Notes under the pieces: model-generated
The model's input: the letters and a program-made list of their open reading frames with translations, nothing else
Databases searched by the model: none
What the model was told of the DNA's origin: nothing
Position numbers and translations under genes: made by a program
DNA from: Streptomyces sp. D2-8
GTDB taxonomy: Bacteria > Actinomycetota > Actinomycetes > Streptomycetales > Streptomycetaceae
DNA length: 64,000 nucleotides
NCBI RefSeq assembly: GCF_023184515.1
Contig: NZ_JAAHBP010000007.1
Coordinates: 124,001-188,000, forward strand
Direction of reading: 5' to 3'
Shown: piece after piece, positions 11,205 to 20,677 of the stretch
How positions within the stretch are numbered: position 1 is the stretch's first letter
Layout: the number at the start of each line of letters is the position of its first letter

Positions 11205-13784
11205 CTACTCCGTCGCGATCGCGTTCAGGACGTTCATCCGGCCCGCCCGGAACGCCGGGACCAGTGCCGCGAACAGGCCCACGAACGCCGAGCCGATGAA
11301 GACGCCGATGATCGTCGGCCAGGGGATGTCCAGGACCATCAGGCCCTCCAGGGCGAGCAGCTGCTGCGCGGTGGCGCCCCAGCCCATGCCCAGTCCGAGG
11401 CCCAGCAGGGCACCGAAGAGGGCGATGACGACCGACTCCATGCGGATCATGCGGCGCAGCTGCCGGCGGGAGAGGCCGATCGCCCGCATCAGGCCGATCT
11501 CCCTGGTGCGCTCCACCACCGACAGGGCCAGGGTGTTCACCACGCCCAGGATGGCGACGATGATCGCCAGGGCCAGCAGGCCGTAGATCATGTTGAGCAG
11601 CTGGCCGATCTGGTCCTTCAGGGCGTCCTTGTAGTCGGTCTGGTCGCGCACGGTGTACTGCGGGTAGTCGTGCAGCGCGGACTTCAGGGACTTGTAGGCG
11701 GCGTCCTGCTGCCCCTCCTTGGCGCTGGCGAAGACCAGCGTGTCCAGCGGCATCTTGTCGGCCGGGACGTACGTGGCCATCGTCGAGATGGACGTGTACA
11801 TCGCGCCGGCGTCGATCACGACGTCGCTGCTGGTGATCGCCCGGACCGTCAGATCGGCCGCGGAACCGTCCTTGAAGGCCACCTTGATCTTCGAGCCGAG
11901 GCTGATGCCGTGGTCCTTGGCGAACTTCTCGTGGACCGACATCGAGTCGGGCTTGTAGGCGTCGGGGAGCTTGCCGGCGACGGTCTCGGTGCGCAGGTCG
12001 GTCGCGTACGTCGGGTCGGCCGCCGTGATCGCCGTGTCCTTGAGCATCTTGCCGTCGGGGGTGGTGAAGTCGGCCTTGGTCCACTTGTACTGCGTGACGT
12101 GCTCCAGGTCCGGCGACGACTTCACGGCCTTGACCGCCTGCGGGGTGACCAGCTGGCCGCTGTCGGACTGGATGATGAAGTCCGTGCCGACGGTCTTGTC
12201 GAGCTGGTCGGTGGCGGACGCCACCATGGACGAGCCGACCACGGACAGGCACGCCACCAGGGCGAGGCCGATCATCAACGCGGCGCCCGTCGCGCCGGTG
12301 CGGCGCGGGTTGCGCAGGGCGTTGCGCTCGGCCATGCGGCCCACGGGGCCGAACATCCGCAGCAGGACCGCGCCGAGCACGCGGACCACGGCGCCGGCGA
12401 GCAGCGGGCCGATGACGACGAAGCCGATCAGCGACAGCACCACGCCGAGGCCCAGCCACATCGAGCCGTCCTTGGCCTTGTCGGCCTCCGACGCGAGGTA
12501 GAGGGCGAGGCCGCCGGTGCCGGTGAGGACCGTGCCGATCGCGGCGCGGATCCAGCCGGCCTTGGCGTCGGCGGGGGCTCCCGCGTCGCGCAGGGCGGCC
12601 ATCGGGGAGATCTTGCCGGCGCGCCGGGCGGGCAGGTAGGCGGCCAGTACGGTGACGATCACGCCGAGGACGAGGCCGACCACCGGGGTCGTCCAGGCCA
12701 CCGTGAGGTCGTCGGTGGACAGTTCCACGCCCATCTGGCCCATGAGCTTCATCAGGCCGATGGCGAGGCCGACGCCCGCGGCGACGCCGAGCACCGAGCC
12801 GACGACGCCGAGCAGCAGTGCCTCGGCCAGCACGGAGCGGTTGACCTGCTTGCGGGAGGATCCGATGGCCCGCATCAGGCCGATCTCCCGGGTGCGCTGG
12901 GCGACCAGCATGGAGAAGGTGTTGATGATCAGGAAGATGCCGACGAGGAAGGCGATCCCGGCGAAGCCGAGCATCGCGTACTTCATGACGTTCATGAAGC
13001 CGGCGACGTCCTTCTGGTTGGCGTCGGCGGTCTCCTTGGCCGTCTTCACCTGGAAGTCGCCGCCGAGTTCGGCCGTGACGTTCTTCTTCAGCTGCGCGTC
13101 GCTGACGCCGGCGGCCGCGGTGACGTTGACGTTGGTGTAGACGTTGCTCGCGCCGACCAGGGTCTGCTGGGCGGTCTTGGTGTCGAGGTAGAAGATCGCG
13201 GCGCCGGGGTTGGTGACGGTGAAGTCGGCGATGCCGGAGACCTTCGCGGTGTGGGTGCCGACCGCGGTGATCACGCCGATCTCGTCACCGAGCTTCAGGT
13301 CGTGCTTGTCGGCGGTGTCGGCGTCGACCATGATCTGGTCGGCGCTCTTGGGCGCCGCACCGGAGGTGATCTTCATGGTGCGGGCTTCGTTGCTGTTCCA
13401 GCTGCCCACGATGGTCGGGGCGCCGCTGGAGGGCGACAGGTTGTCCTTGTCGCCGTCGACGACGGTCACCGAGGTGGAGAACACCGCTCCCTCGGCGGAC
13501 TTCACGCCCTGCGCCTTGCGGACCTCGCCCAGCACGGAGGCCGGCATGACCGGCGGCTTGCCGTTGTCGGCGGTCGTCTCACCGGTGTCGGAGGCGCCCT
13601 TGGCGCTCACCGTCACGTCGGAGGAGGTGGCCGCGAAGAGCTTGTCGAACGTGGTCGACATGGTGTCCGTGAAGACGAGCGTGCCGCAGACGAAGGCCAC
13701 CGACAGCAGGACGGCGATCGCGGAGAGCGCCATCCGCCCCTTGTGCGCGAGGAAGTTGCGCATCGAGGTCTTCATGACGGTCAT
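11205..13784 (-). CDS. FtsX/MacB-type ABC transporter permease
   Basis: Membrane protein of 859 residues. It has an N-terminal signal-anchor helix (LAHKGRMALSAIAVLLSVAFV), a large extracellular MacB-like domain (about 50-260), then three FtsX-type helices; this module repeats once, giving two FtsX domains (motifs QRTREIGLMRAIGSSRKQV and ERTREIGLMRAIGLSRRQL are near-identical copies). The architecture fits type VII-fold mechanotransmission exporters rather than importers. The ATG at 13784 overlaps the ATPase stop by 4 bp (ATGA), so the pair is translated together. Substrate unknown; candidates are lipoproteins, peptides or antibiotics. Confidence 0.93.
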   Translation of the reverse strand: MTVMKTSMRNFLAHKGRMALSAIAVLLSVAFVCGTLVFTDTMSTTFDKLFAATSSDVTVSAKGASDTGETTADNGKPPVMPASVLGEVRKAQGVKSAEGAVFSTSVTVVDGDKDNLSPSSGAPTIVGSWNSNEARTMKITSGAAPKSADQIMVDADTADKHDLKLGDEIGVITAVGTHTAKVSGIADFTVTNPGAAIFYLDTKTAQQTLVGASNVYTNVNVTAAAGVSDAQLKKNVTAELGGDFQVKTAKETADANQKDVAGFMNVMKYAMLGFAGIAFLVGIFLIINTFSMLVAQRTREIGLMRAIGSSRKQVNRSVLAEALLLGVVGSVLGVAAGVGLAIGLMKLMGQMGVELSTDDLTVAWTTPVVGLVLGVIVTVLAAYLPARRAGKISPMAALRDAGAPADAKAGWIRAAIGTVLTGTGGLALYLASEADKAKDGSMWLGLGVVLSLIGFVVIGPLLAGAVVRVLGAVLLRMFGPVGRMAERNALRNPRRTGATGAALMIGLALVACLSVVGSSMVASATDQLDKTVGTDFIIQSDSGQLVTPQAVKAVKSSPDLEHVTQYKWTKADFTTPDGKMLKDTAITAADPTYATDLRTETVAGKLPDAYKPDSMSVHEKFAKDHGISLGSKIKVAFKDGSAADLTVRAITSSDVVIDAGAMYTSISTMATYVPADKMPLDTLVFASAKEGQQDAAYKSLKSALHDYPQYTVRDQTDYKDALKDQIGQLLNMIYGLLALAIIVAILGVVNTLALSVVERTREIGLMRAIGLSRRQLRRMIRMESVVIALFGALLGLGLGMGWGATAQQLLALEGLMVLDIPWPTIIGVFIGSAFVGLFAALVPAFRAGRMNVLNAIATE

Positions 13785-14569
13785 GACGTGCGCCCCCGGG
13801 CGTCGAAGTCCTTCATGCGGTCCAGGACGGCCTCGGCGGTCGGCTTGAGCATCTCGTCGACGATGCGGCCGTCGGCGAGGTACAGCACACGGTCCGCGTA
13901 ACTGGCGGCGACCGGGTCGTGGGTGACCATCACGATGGTCTGGCCCAGCTCGTCGACGGACCGGCGCAGGAAGCCGAGGACCTCGGCGCCGGCGCGGGAG
14001 TCGAGGTTTCCGGTCGGCTCGTCACCGAAGATGATCTCGGGCTGGGCCGCCAGGGCCCGTGCCACGGCGACGCGTTGCTGCTGGCCGCCGGAGAGCTGGG
14101 TGGGCCGGTGCTTGAGGCGGTCGGCGAGCCCCACGGTCTCCACGACCCGCGTCAGCCACTGCTTGTCCGGCTTACGGCCCGCGATGTCCATGGGCAGGGT
14201 GATGTTCTCGACGGCGTTCAGCGTCGGCAGCAGGTTGAACGCCTGGAAGATGAACCCGATCCGGTCCCGGCGCAGCCGCGTGAGCTTCTTGTCCTTCAGA
14301 CCGGTGATCTCGGTCTCGTCGAGGTAGATCTGCCCGCCGGTGACGGTGTCGAGCCCGGCGAGGCAGTGCATGAGCGTGGACTTGCCGGAGCCCGAGGGGC
14401 CCATGATCGCGGTGAACTGGCCGCGTGCGATGTCCACGTCGACGTGGTCGAGGGCGACGACGCGGGTCTCCCCGGAGCCGTACGCCTTCACGACCTGCCG
14501 CGCCCGCGCGGCAACGGCCGTACGCCCTCCAGTACCCCCGTGCCTGGGAATGGTCACAGCCGAAGTCAC
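13781..14569 (-). CDS. ABC transporter ATP-binding protein (MacB/LolD type)
   Basis: ATPase of 262 residues. Motifs: Walker A GPSGSGKST (about 65), Q-loop IFQAFNLLPTLNAVEN, signature LSGGQQQRVAVARAL, Walker B IIFGDEPTGNLD and the H-loop VMVTHD. The LPTLNAVENI and TGNLD features are typical of the LolD/MacB class that pairs with FtsX-type permeases. The GTG at 14569 follows AGGAGAC; a longer in-frame extension to 14734 is not supported by a ribosome site. It is the first gene of a two-gene operon with the permease. Confidence 0.94.
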   Translation of the reverse strand: MTSAVTIPRHGGTGGRTAVAARARQVVKAYGSGETRVVALDHVDVDIARGQFTAIMGPSGSGKSTLMHCLAGLDTVTGGQIYLDETEITGLKDKKLTRLRRDRIGFIFQAFNLLPTLNAVENITLPMDIAGRKPDKQWLTRVVETVGLADRLKHRPTQLSGGQQQRVAVARALAAQPEIIFGDEPTGNLDSRAGAEVLGFLRRSVDELGQTIVMVTHDPVAASYADRVLYLADGRIVDEMLKPTAEAVLDRMKDFDARGRTS

Positions 14570-15038
14570 GGTATGTCTCCTATATCGGTCAGCAGATGGT
14601 GAAGGCGGTCGCCTGGTCGACAGCCGCTGTGCGTGGTGCCGGACCAGGAATCCGTCCGACGCGTTCAGTCTCGCGGCGGGGAGGGGTCCCGCGCCCTGGT
14701 GTTCAGCGCAGTCTTTTGCTGTGGAAAACCCCACCCCCGCCGGTGTGCCGAACCGCCCCCCGGCGGCGTAAAGCCAGGTTAAGGACGGGCCCCTGCCCGT
14801 CTCGTCCTCCGTCGGTACGAACCCTCCCCAGGTCGTAGTACGGAGGTACCCCTAGGGGCAGTCCACCGCAGGGTGGAGGCGGTCTCAGGGTTGGCTCCAC
14901 CCGGCGGCCCGGTCAGGCTCCACCCTCCCGCTGCGTCAGGGTCAAGTGGGAAGCTGTCCGCGGCAGGTAGGTGCAAGGGGCATACATGCGACGGGGCCCG
15001 TGGCGCGGGCGCGGCCGGGGCGAGGGGAGGAACCCGGG
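14570..15038. promoter_or_regulatory. Divergent regulatory gap, ABC exporter / MFS exporter
   Basis: These 469 bases lie between divergent transporter operons and hold no credible gene. Features seen: the palindrome CCCCTAGGGG at 14849-14858, just beyond GTACGGAGGTA, and the inverted repeat TCCACC...GGTGGA at 14862-14877. Several CCACC/GGTGG motifs recur downstream. It probably contains both promoters and a shared operator. Confidence 0.5.
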
Positions 15039-16532
15039 GTGGGCAGCACCGGTTCCGCGGCACGTGAGGCCGCACGTCCCGCCACGACCGGCCGGCGGGG
15101 AGCCGTCGTCGCGGCGCTGATGCTCTCGATGGCGCTCGCGGCGCTCGACGCGACCATCGTCTCGACCGCCGTCCCGCAGATCGTCGGGGACCTGGGCGGT
15201 TTCTCCGTCTTCTCCTGGCTGTTCTCCGGCTATCTGCTGGCCGTGACCGTCACGCTGCCCGTGTACGGCAGGCTCTCCGACACCTTCGGCCGCAAACCGG
15301 TCCTCATAGCGGGGTCGGTGCTCTTCCTGCTCGGGTCCCTGCTGTGCGCGCTGGCCTGGAACATGGGAGCGCTCATCGCGTTCCGCATCGTGCAGGGCCT
15401 GGGCGGCGGCGCACTCCAGGGCACGGTGCAGACACTCGCCGCCGACCTGTACCCGCTGAAGGACCGCCCCAAGATCCAGTCGAAGCTGTCGACGGTGTGG
15501 GCGGTGTCCGCGGTCGCCGGCCCGGGTATCGGCGGGGTGCTCGCCGCGTACGCGGACTGGCGCTGGATCTTCCTGGTCAATCTGCCGATCGGCGCGGTCG
15601 CGCTGTGGCTGATCGTCCGTCACCTCCACGAGCCGGAGCGGGAAGCCACCGCGCACGGGCGCGTGGACTGGGCGGGTGCGCTCGCGGTGTTCGCCTGCGG
15701 GGGCGTGCTGCTCACGGCCCTGGTGCAGGGCGGGGTGGCGTGGCCCTGGCTCTCGGTGCCCTCACTGGCCCTGTTCGGTGCGGGACTTGCCCTGGTAGCG
15801 GTCGTGGTGCTGGTGGAGCGCCGGGCGGCGGAGCCGATCATCCCGGGCTGGGTGTGGCGGCGCCGCACGATCGCCGCGGTCAATCTGGCCCTGGGCGCGC
15901 TGGGCCTGCTGATGGTCGCGCCGTCGGTCTTCCTGCCCACCTACGCCCAGTCGGTGCTGGGCCTCGCGCCCGTGGCGGCCGGATTCGTGCTGTCCGTCTG
16001 GACGTTGAGCTGGCCGGTGTCGGCGGCGCTGAGCCAGCACGTGTACCGCAGGATCGGCTTCCGCGACACGGCGATGCTGGGCATCGGCACGGCCGCACTG
16101 ATCCTGTTCGCGTTCCCCTTCCTGCCCTACCCAGGGCAGGCGTGGCAGCCGACGCTGCTGATGCTGCTGCTCGGCGCCGCGCTGGGCCTGTTCCAGCTGC
16201 CGCTCATCGTCGGTGTGCAGTCGACGGTGGGCTGGGCGGAGCGCGGTACGACGACCGCGTCCGTGCTGTTCTGCCGCCAGACCGGCCAGACGATCGGCGC
16301 CGCGGTGTTCGGCGCGGTCGCCAACGGGGTGCTGGCCGCGCGGCTCGGCGGCGCGGGCGACCTGGACTCGGTGACGCGGGCGCTCGACTCGGGCAGCGCG
16401 CCGGAGGCGACCCGGCGGGCGATCGCCGACGCGGTGCACGCGGTCTACCTGGGTGCGGCGGGCGCGGCGGCCCTGGCGTTCCTGGTGCTGCTGTTCCTCG
16501 CGCCGCGGAAATTCCCGGTGCTGAAGGACTGA
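15039..16532 (+). CDS. MFS drug exporter, DHA2 (14-helix) type
   Basis: Membrane protein of 497 residues with about 14 hydrophobic helices. Signature motifs: motif C-like LDATIVSTAVPQIVGDLGG near residue 40, motif A GRLSDTFGRKPVLIAG (about 85) and AGPGIGGVLA in helix 5, all typical of EmrB/QacA drug:proton antiporters. The start is a GTG at 15039 with GGGGAGG eight bases upstream; a longer in-frame extension lacks such a site. Probable role: efflux of toxic or self-made compounds. A GNAT gene follows after 20 bp and is probably cotranscribed. Confidence 0.93.
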   Translation: MGSTGSAAREAARPATTGRRGAVVAALMLSMALAALDATIVSTAVPQIVGDLGGFSVFSWLFSGYLLAVTVTLPVYGRLSDTFGRKPVLIAGSVLFLLGSLLCALAWNMGALIAFRIVQGLGGGALQGTVQTLAADLYPLKDRPKIQSKLSTVWAVSAVAGPGIGGVLAAYADWRWIFLVNLPIGAVALWLIVRHLHEPEREATAHGRVDWAGALAVFACGGVLLTALVQGGVAWPWLSVPSLALFGAGLALVAVVVLVERRAAEPIIPGWVWRRRTIAAVNLALGALGLLMVAPSVFLPTYAQSVLGLAPVAAGFVLSVWTLSWPVSAALSQHVYRRIGFRDTAMLGIGTAALILFAFPFLPYPGQAWQPTLLMLLLGAALGLFQLPLIVGVQSTVGWAERGTTTASVLFCRQTGQTIGAAVFGAVANGVLAARLGGAGDLDSVTRALDSGSAPEATRRAIADAVHAVYLGAAGAAALAFLVLLFLAPRKFPVLKD

Positions 16533-16552
16533 GCGTCCGTATCCTCCCGCGC

Positions 16553-17077
16553 ATGGTGACCTTGGAGCGCCTTCGGGCTGATCACGCGGACGCGCTGCTG
16601 GCCTTCGAGCGGGAGAACCGGGCGTACTTCGTCCGCACGGTGCCCGACCGCGGGGACGCCTTCTTCACGCCTGCGGGTTTCTCCGCCCGCCTCCGGGCGC
16701 TCCTCGACGAGCAGCACGCGCGCGTGTGCCACTTCCATGTGGTCCTCGGGGAGGACGGTGACCTGATCGGCCGGGTGAACCTGATCGATGTGGCGGACGG
16801 CGGCGCCGAACTCGGCTACCGCATCGGCGAACAGGCCGCCGGCCGGGGCGTGGCGACGGCAGCCGTCGCGCACGTGTGCCGGCTCGCCGCCGCCGACTAC
16901 GGTCTGACGTCCCTCACCGCGGTCACCACCCTGGACAACCCGGCTTCCATGAGGGTCCTGAACCGCAACGGCTTCACACAGGTGGAGAACACGAGCGTGG
17001 GCGGCCGCCCCGGACTCCGTTATGTACGCCGGAACTTGGCGTTCGCACCGCCCGCACCACCGGTGATTCCGGGTTAA
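16553..17077 (+). CDS. RimJ/RimL-like GNAT acetyltransferase
   Basis: Protein of 174 residues starting MVTLERLRADHADALLAFER. The acetyl-CoA loop is EQAAGRGVATAAVAHV (about 95-110), with ELGYRIGEQAAGRG just before it and NPASMRVLNRNGFTQV after it, the standard C-terminal signature of ribosomal-protein-type N-terminal acetyltransferases. It sits 20 bp past the MFS exporter. The pairing of an efflux pump with an acetyltransferase would suit drug resistance, but the substrate is not shown by the sequence. Confidence 0.88.
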   Translation: MVTLERLRADHADALLAFERENRAYFVRTVPDRGDAFFTPAGFSARLRALLDEQHARVCHFHVVLGEDGDLIGRVNLIDVADGGAELGYRIGEQAAGRGVATAAVAHVCRLAAADYGLTSLTAVTTLDNPASMRVLNRNGFTQVENTSVGGRPGLRYVRRNLAFAPPAPPVIPG

Positions 17078-17237
17078 CGCGGGTAACACCCGAGGTCGGA
17101 AAGGCAAGCGCATACCGACCGATCAGTTTGCAGAAACCCTCGCGCAGGACCCCTACTCCGAAGTAGCGTGCGTGGCTCCCGCCCCCCACCTCCCTGCGGC
17201 CCGCCGCACCGGATCCCACCTCGCAAGGAGCACCGGG

Positions 17238-17687
17238 ATGTCCTACGACCCGTCCCCGTCCTACCCGTACCGACCACCCGGTCCGCCGTCGTCCTACGAC
17301 CCGTACACGTACGACACCTACCCCTGGGCACCGCAGGAGGCGCCCGAACCGGCCGGACGGCGTCCCCAGCGCCACGCCGCGCTCGGACATCACAGCGACC
17401 TTCGCGTTCTGCGCAGCGCCTACCGCTGGCAACGGCGCGTGGCCACGCTCACGGCGCTCGGCTACTTCGTCCTGTTCCTGATCCTGTCGGCGTTCGCGCC
17501 GTCGTTCATGACGAGCACCGTCACCGACGGCGTGCCCACCGGCCTGCTGCTCGCGCTCCTCCAGGTCCCCGTGACCTGGCTGGCGATCGCCCTGTACGAG
17601 CAGACGGCCCGCCGCCGTGTCGACCCGATCGCGGACCGGATACGCAAGCACGCCGAGCTGGACGCGAAGCGGGAGGGGACACCGTGA
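17238..17687 (+). CDS. DUF485 membrane protein
   Basis: Protein of 149 residues. A Tyr/Pro-rich cytoplasmic N-terminus (repeats of SYDP and YPYRPP) precedes two transmembrane helices (VATLTALGYFVLFLILSAFA and LLLALLQVPVTWLAIALYEQ), the DUF485 layout seen in YjcH, the partner of acetate permease ActP. The ATG follows AAGGAG. Its stop overlaps the GTG of the symporter by 4 bp (GTGA), so the two are coupled. Probable role: small subunit or stabiliser of the symporter. Confidence 0.88.
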   Translation: MSYDPSPSYPYRPPGPPSSYDPYTYDTYPWAPQEAPEPAGRRPQRHAALGHHSDLRVLRSAYRWQRRVATLTALGYFVLFLILSAFAPSFMTSTVTDGVPTGLLLALLQVPVTWLAIALYEQTARRRVDPIADRIRKHAELDAKREGTP

Positions 17688-19297
17688 CCACCGATTTCAG
17701 CGGCAACGCCCAGGCCATGTCCCTCGTCGGCTTCACCGCCGTCGCCACGATCACGCTGCTGCTGTGCGTGATGACGGGCCCGGACCGGGACGACCTGGAC
17801 GAGTTCTACACCGGCTACAGCTCGCTGTCGCCCATGCGCAACGGCCTGGCGATCGCCGGCGACTACATCTCCGCCGCGACCGTCCTCGGCACCGGCGGCG
17901 TCATCGCGCTGTTCGGCTACGACGGGATCGTGCTGGCGCTGAGCACGGCCCTGTCCCTGATGCTGCTGATGTTCCTGCTGGCCGAACCGCTGCGCAACGC
18001 GGGCCGTTTCACGATGGGCGACGCGCTGACCCGCCGGATGCCGGGACGCGGTGTCCGTATCGCGGCCTGTGCCGTGACCCTGACGGCGCTGGTGCCGCTG
18101 ATGGTGGTGCAGCTGGCCGGAACCGGGCAGCTGATGGCGTTCATCCTCGGCTTCTCCGGCGAGACGCTGCAGACGGGCTGCATCATCGGCGTGGGCGCGC
18201 TGATGATCAGTTACGCGGCGATCGGCGGGATGAAGGGCACCGCCCTCATCCAGATCCTGAAGATCGTGATGCTGCTCGGCTCCGGCATGGTGGTCGCCGT
18301 GCTGATCCTCAACCGGTTCGACTGGGACCCGGGGGCGCTGTTCGACGCGGCCGCCGCGAACAGCGGTGTGGGCTCGGCGTTCCTCTCCTCGGGCCTGCAG
18401 TTCGCGGGCGGCCCCAGCCCCGACCTCGACATGATCACCGCGCAACTGACGGTCGTTCTCGGCGGTGGCGTCCTGCCGCACGTCACCATGCGCATGTACA
18501 CGGCCTCCAGCGCCCGGCAGGTGCGGCGTTCGATGTCCTGGGCGGTGTCGGGCGTGGCCCTGTTCGTGCTCGTCATCACGGTCGTCGGCTTCGGCGCGAC
18601 CGCGCTGGTCGGGCGGGAGCTGATCGCACAGGTCGACCCGCAGGGCAACACGGCGTATCTGCTGGGATCACAGGCGGCGTTCGGGGCGCAGGTGTCGTCG
18701 GCGGAGACGTTCCTGTTCACGACCGTCACCACAGCGGTCTTCCTCACCCTGCTCGCCTCCGTCGCCGGCATGATCCTGGCCTGCGCCAACTCCCTCGCGC
18801 ACGACGTGTTCGCGGCCCGGGTGCAGGACATGTCGCCGCGCCGCGAGATGACCGTGGCGCGGCTGTCGGCCCTGGCCGTGGGCGTCACCGCGATCCTCCT
18901 GGCCACCCAGGTCCAGCACCGCAGTCTGCAACCGCTGGTGACGCTGTCCTTCTGCCTGGGTGCCTCGGCCATCGCGCCCGCGCTGGTCTACAGCCTGTTC
19001 TGGCGCCGCTACACGCGAATGGGCCTGCTCAGCACCCTCATCGGCGGCTCCCTGGCCGTCCTGCTGCTGATGCCGGGCACCAACCTGGTCTCCGGCTCAC
19101 CCGTCTCGGCCTTCCCCGACGCCGACTTCAACTGGTTCCCGTTCACCACCACGGGGCTGCTCTCCATCCCCCTGGGCTTCGCCTGCGGCTGGCTGGGCAC
19201 GATCGCCTCCGGCCGCCAGAAGTCGGAGGAGCAGCGCCACCAGTACGAGGCGGTGGAGGGCTGGATCCTGGCGGGCGCGGCACGCAGGGACCCCTGA
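17684..19297 (+). CDS. Sodium:solute symporter (ActP-like, SSS family)
   Basis: Transporter of 537 residues with about 13 hydrophobic helices. SSS-family hallmarks include DLDEFYTGYSSLSPMRNGLAIAGDYISAATVLG near the N-terminus and GGVLPHVTMRMYTASSARQVRRS in mid-protein, both as in the monocarboxylate/acetate permease branch. The upstream DUF485 gene is the usual partner of ActP-type symporters, so uptake of acetate, pyruvate or a related carboxylate is the best guess. The start is the coupled GTG at 17684. Confidence 0.92.
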   Translation: MTTDFSGNAQAMSLVGFTAVATITLLLCVMTGPDRDDLDEFYTGYSSLSPMRNGLAIAGDYISAATVLGTGGVIALFGYDGIVLALSTALSLMLLMFLLAEPLRNAGRFTMGDALTRRMPGRGVRIAACAVTLTALVPLMVVQLAGTGQLMAFILGFSGETLQTGCIIGVGALMISYAAIGGMKGTALIQILKIVMLLGSGMVVAVLILNRFDWDPGALFDAAAANSGVGSAFLSSGLQFAGGPSPDLDMITAQLTVVLGGGVLPHVTMRMYTASSARQVRRSMSWAVSGVALFVLVITVVGFGATALVGRELIAQVDPQGNTAYLLGSQAAFGAQVSSAETFLFTTVTTAVFLTLLASVAGMILACANSLAHDVFAARVQDMSPRREMTVARLSALAVGVTAILLATQVQHRSLQPLVTLSFCLGASAIAPALVYSLFWRRYTRMGLLSTLIGGSLAVLLLMPGTNLVSGSPVSAFPDADFNWFPFTTTGLLSIPLGFACGWLGTIASGRQKSEEQRHQYEAVEGWILAGAARRDP

Positions 19298-19646
19298 CGC
19301 GAGGGCGGACGGCACGGCAGGAGGGCGGCTTGCCGTGCCGCCGGGCGGGCGGAGACCGCCGGCCCGGCGGACGAGGTCGGGCCCAGCCGGCGGATCAGCT
19401 CGGGCCCGGCCGGCGGACCAGGTCGGGCCGACTGGCCGACTGGCCGACTGGCTGACTGGCTGACTGGCTGACTGGCTGACTGGCTGGCTGCCTCGTCGCA
19501 CACCGTGCGCAGGAGAGCGGCGCCGGCCGTCGGCCCCGGCCGACCTCACGCGGTGCGCCGTCCCCCGTCAGCGTCGCGTACGGGCGGTGGGGACAGCGGG
19601 CCTTGCGTTGCCCGCAACCGGCAGTCGGCGTGCCCCCGCCCTCGAC
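19298..19646. other. Gene-free stretch with octamer repeats
   Basis: These 349 bases separate two convergent genes. They hold three degenerate copies of a CGGGCC-AGCCGGCGGA-type unit (19376-19430) and the octamer array at 19430-19485. No convincing gene; the long GC-rich frames here are shadows. Confidence 0.5.
19430..19485. repeat. Seven tandem 8-bp repeats
   Basis: Two copies of GACTGGCC then five of GACTGGCT, without interruption, followed by a partial GGCTG. It is a microsatellite-like array in a convergent gap and likely varies in copy number between strains. Confidence 0.92.
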
Positions 19647-20534
19647 TCACTCCGCCGCCACCCGCCCCGCCCAGGCCGTCAGGCTCGTGTGGACGTGCTC
19701 GATGTGGGCCCGGGCGTCGTCTCGTTGCTCGGCGTGTTCGCGCAGGAGCCGGTCCGTCTCCTCCGCCACGCTCTCCGCCTGCTCGCGGGCCTGTGCGATC
19801 AACTCCGCCGCGTGGGCGTGGGCCTCTTCCTCCAGGTCGCGGGCGGAGTCCTCCGCGTCGGCGAAGGCCTGCGCGGCCTCGGACAGCGCGTCCTCGGCGC
19901 GCGTCAGCGCCTTGTCGTCGTGCGCGTCAAGCGCCGCCTCCCGGGCGGCCTCCTCCCGCTCCGTCTCCGCCCACCGCTCGGTGCGTTCCTTTTCCTGCTC
20001 GGCCAGCATCCCGGAGGTGCGTTGCCGCATCTCCCGCAGCGCGGCCAGTGCCTCGCCCCGCTCTTCCTGCGTCTCACGCCGGGCCGCGCCCCGGATCTCG
20101 TCGGCCTCGGCGTGCGCGGCGAGCAACCGCTGCCGGGCCCGTTCGTCGGCATCGGCGCGCACGGCATCGGCGTGCGCCTGCGCGGACTCGCGCACTCCGG
20201 CCGCGGACTCCCGCGCCCCGTCCACGCGTTGTCGCGCCTCCCGCCGCGCCCCCTCCCGTACGGCTGCGGCCTCCTCCTCGCCGAGTTCGAAGAGCCGCCG
20301 TGCCCGTTCTCCGAGCGTCTCGTAGTTCTGCGGGGCCAGCCGGGCCACGGCCTCGCGCAGCCGCCCCAGTTCCTCGTCCATCTGCCGGGCGAGCACCGTC
20401 AGCCGGGCCGCTCGCTCCCAGGCCGCGTCCCGATCCGCGGAGAGGGCCTGGGCGTACTCGTCGACCTGCTCGGGACGGTAGCCGCGCCCCCGCACGGCCG
20501 TGAAGCCGTGCGGTGACACCGTCGCGCTGCTCAT
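19647..20534 (-). CDS. DivIVA-like coiled-coil protein (annotated 'cellulose-binding' in Streptomyces)
   Basis: Protein of 295 residues. After about 25 residues with FTAVRGRGYRPEQVDEYAQALS, a DivIVA/Wag31-like motif (F-x-x-x-x-x-GY-x-x-x-V-D-x-F/Y), almost the whole chain is a charged Ala/Glu/Arg coiled coil. Streptomyces relatives of this kind are labelled cellulose-binding protein for historical reasons and are related to polarity and hyphal-tip scaffold proteins. The ATG at 20534 follows GAGAGGGG; the longer frame to 20555 lacks a site. Likely role: cytoskeletal scaffold. It stands alone. Confidence 0.8.
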   Translation of the reverse strand: MSSATVSPHGFTAVRGRGYRPEQVDEYAQALSADRDAAWERAARLTVLARQMDEELGRLREAVARLAPQNYETLGERARRLFELGEEEAAAVREGARREARQRVDGARESAAGVRESAQAHADAVRADADERARQRLLAAHAEADEIRGAARRETQEERGEALAALREMRQRTSGMLAEQEKERTERWAETEREEAAREAALDAHDDKALTRAEDALSEAAQAFADAEDSARDLEEEAHAHAAELIAQAREQAESVAEETDRLLREHAEQRDDARAHIEHVHTSLTAWAGRVAAE

Positions 20535-20677
20535 CCGGACCCCTCTCCACCACACCGCCGTGAAGTCGCGCTAGAAATGGGACGATTTCGCGCACATCTT
20601 GGTGGATCAGACGGAAGTGTTCATAACGCGACACTCCGCACAGAGGTCACGGGCCCACCGGCCGGGCCGTACGGCCG

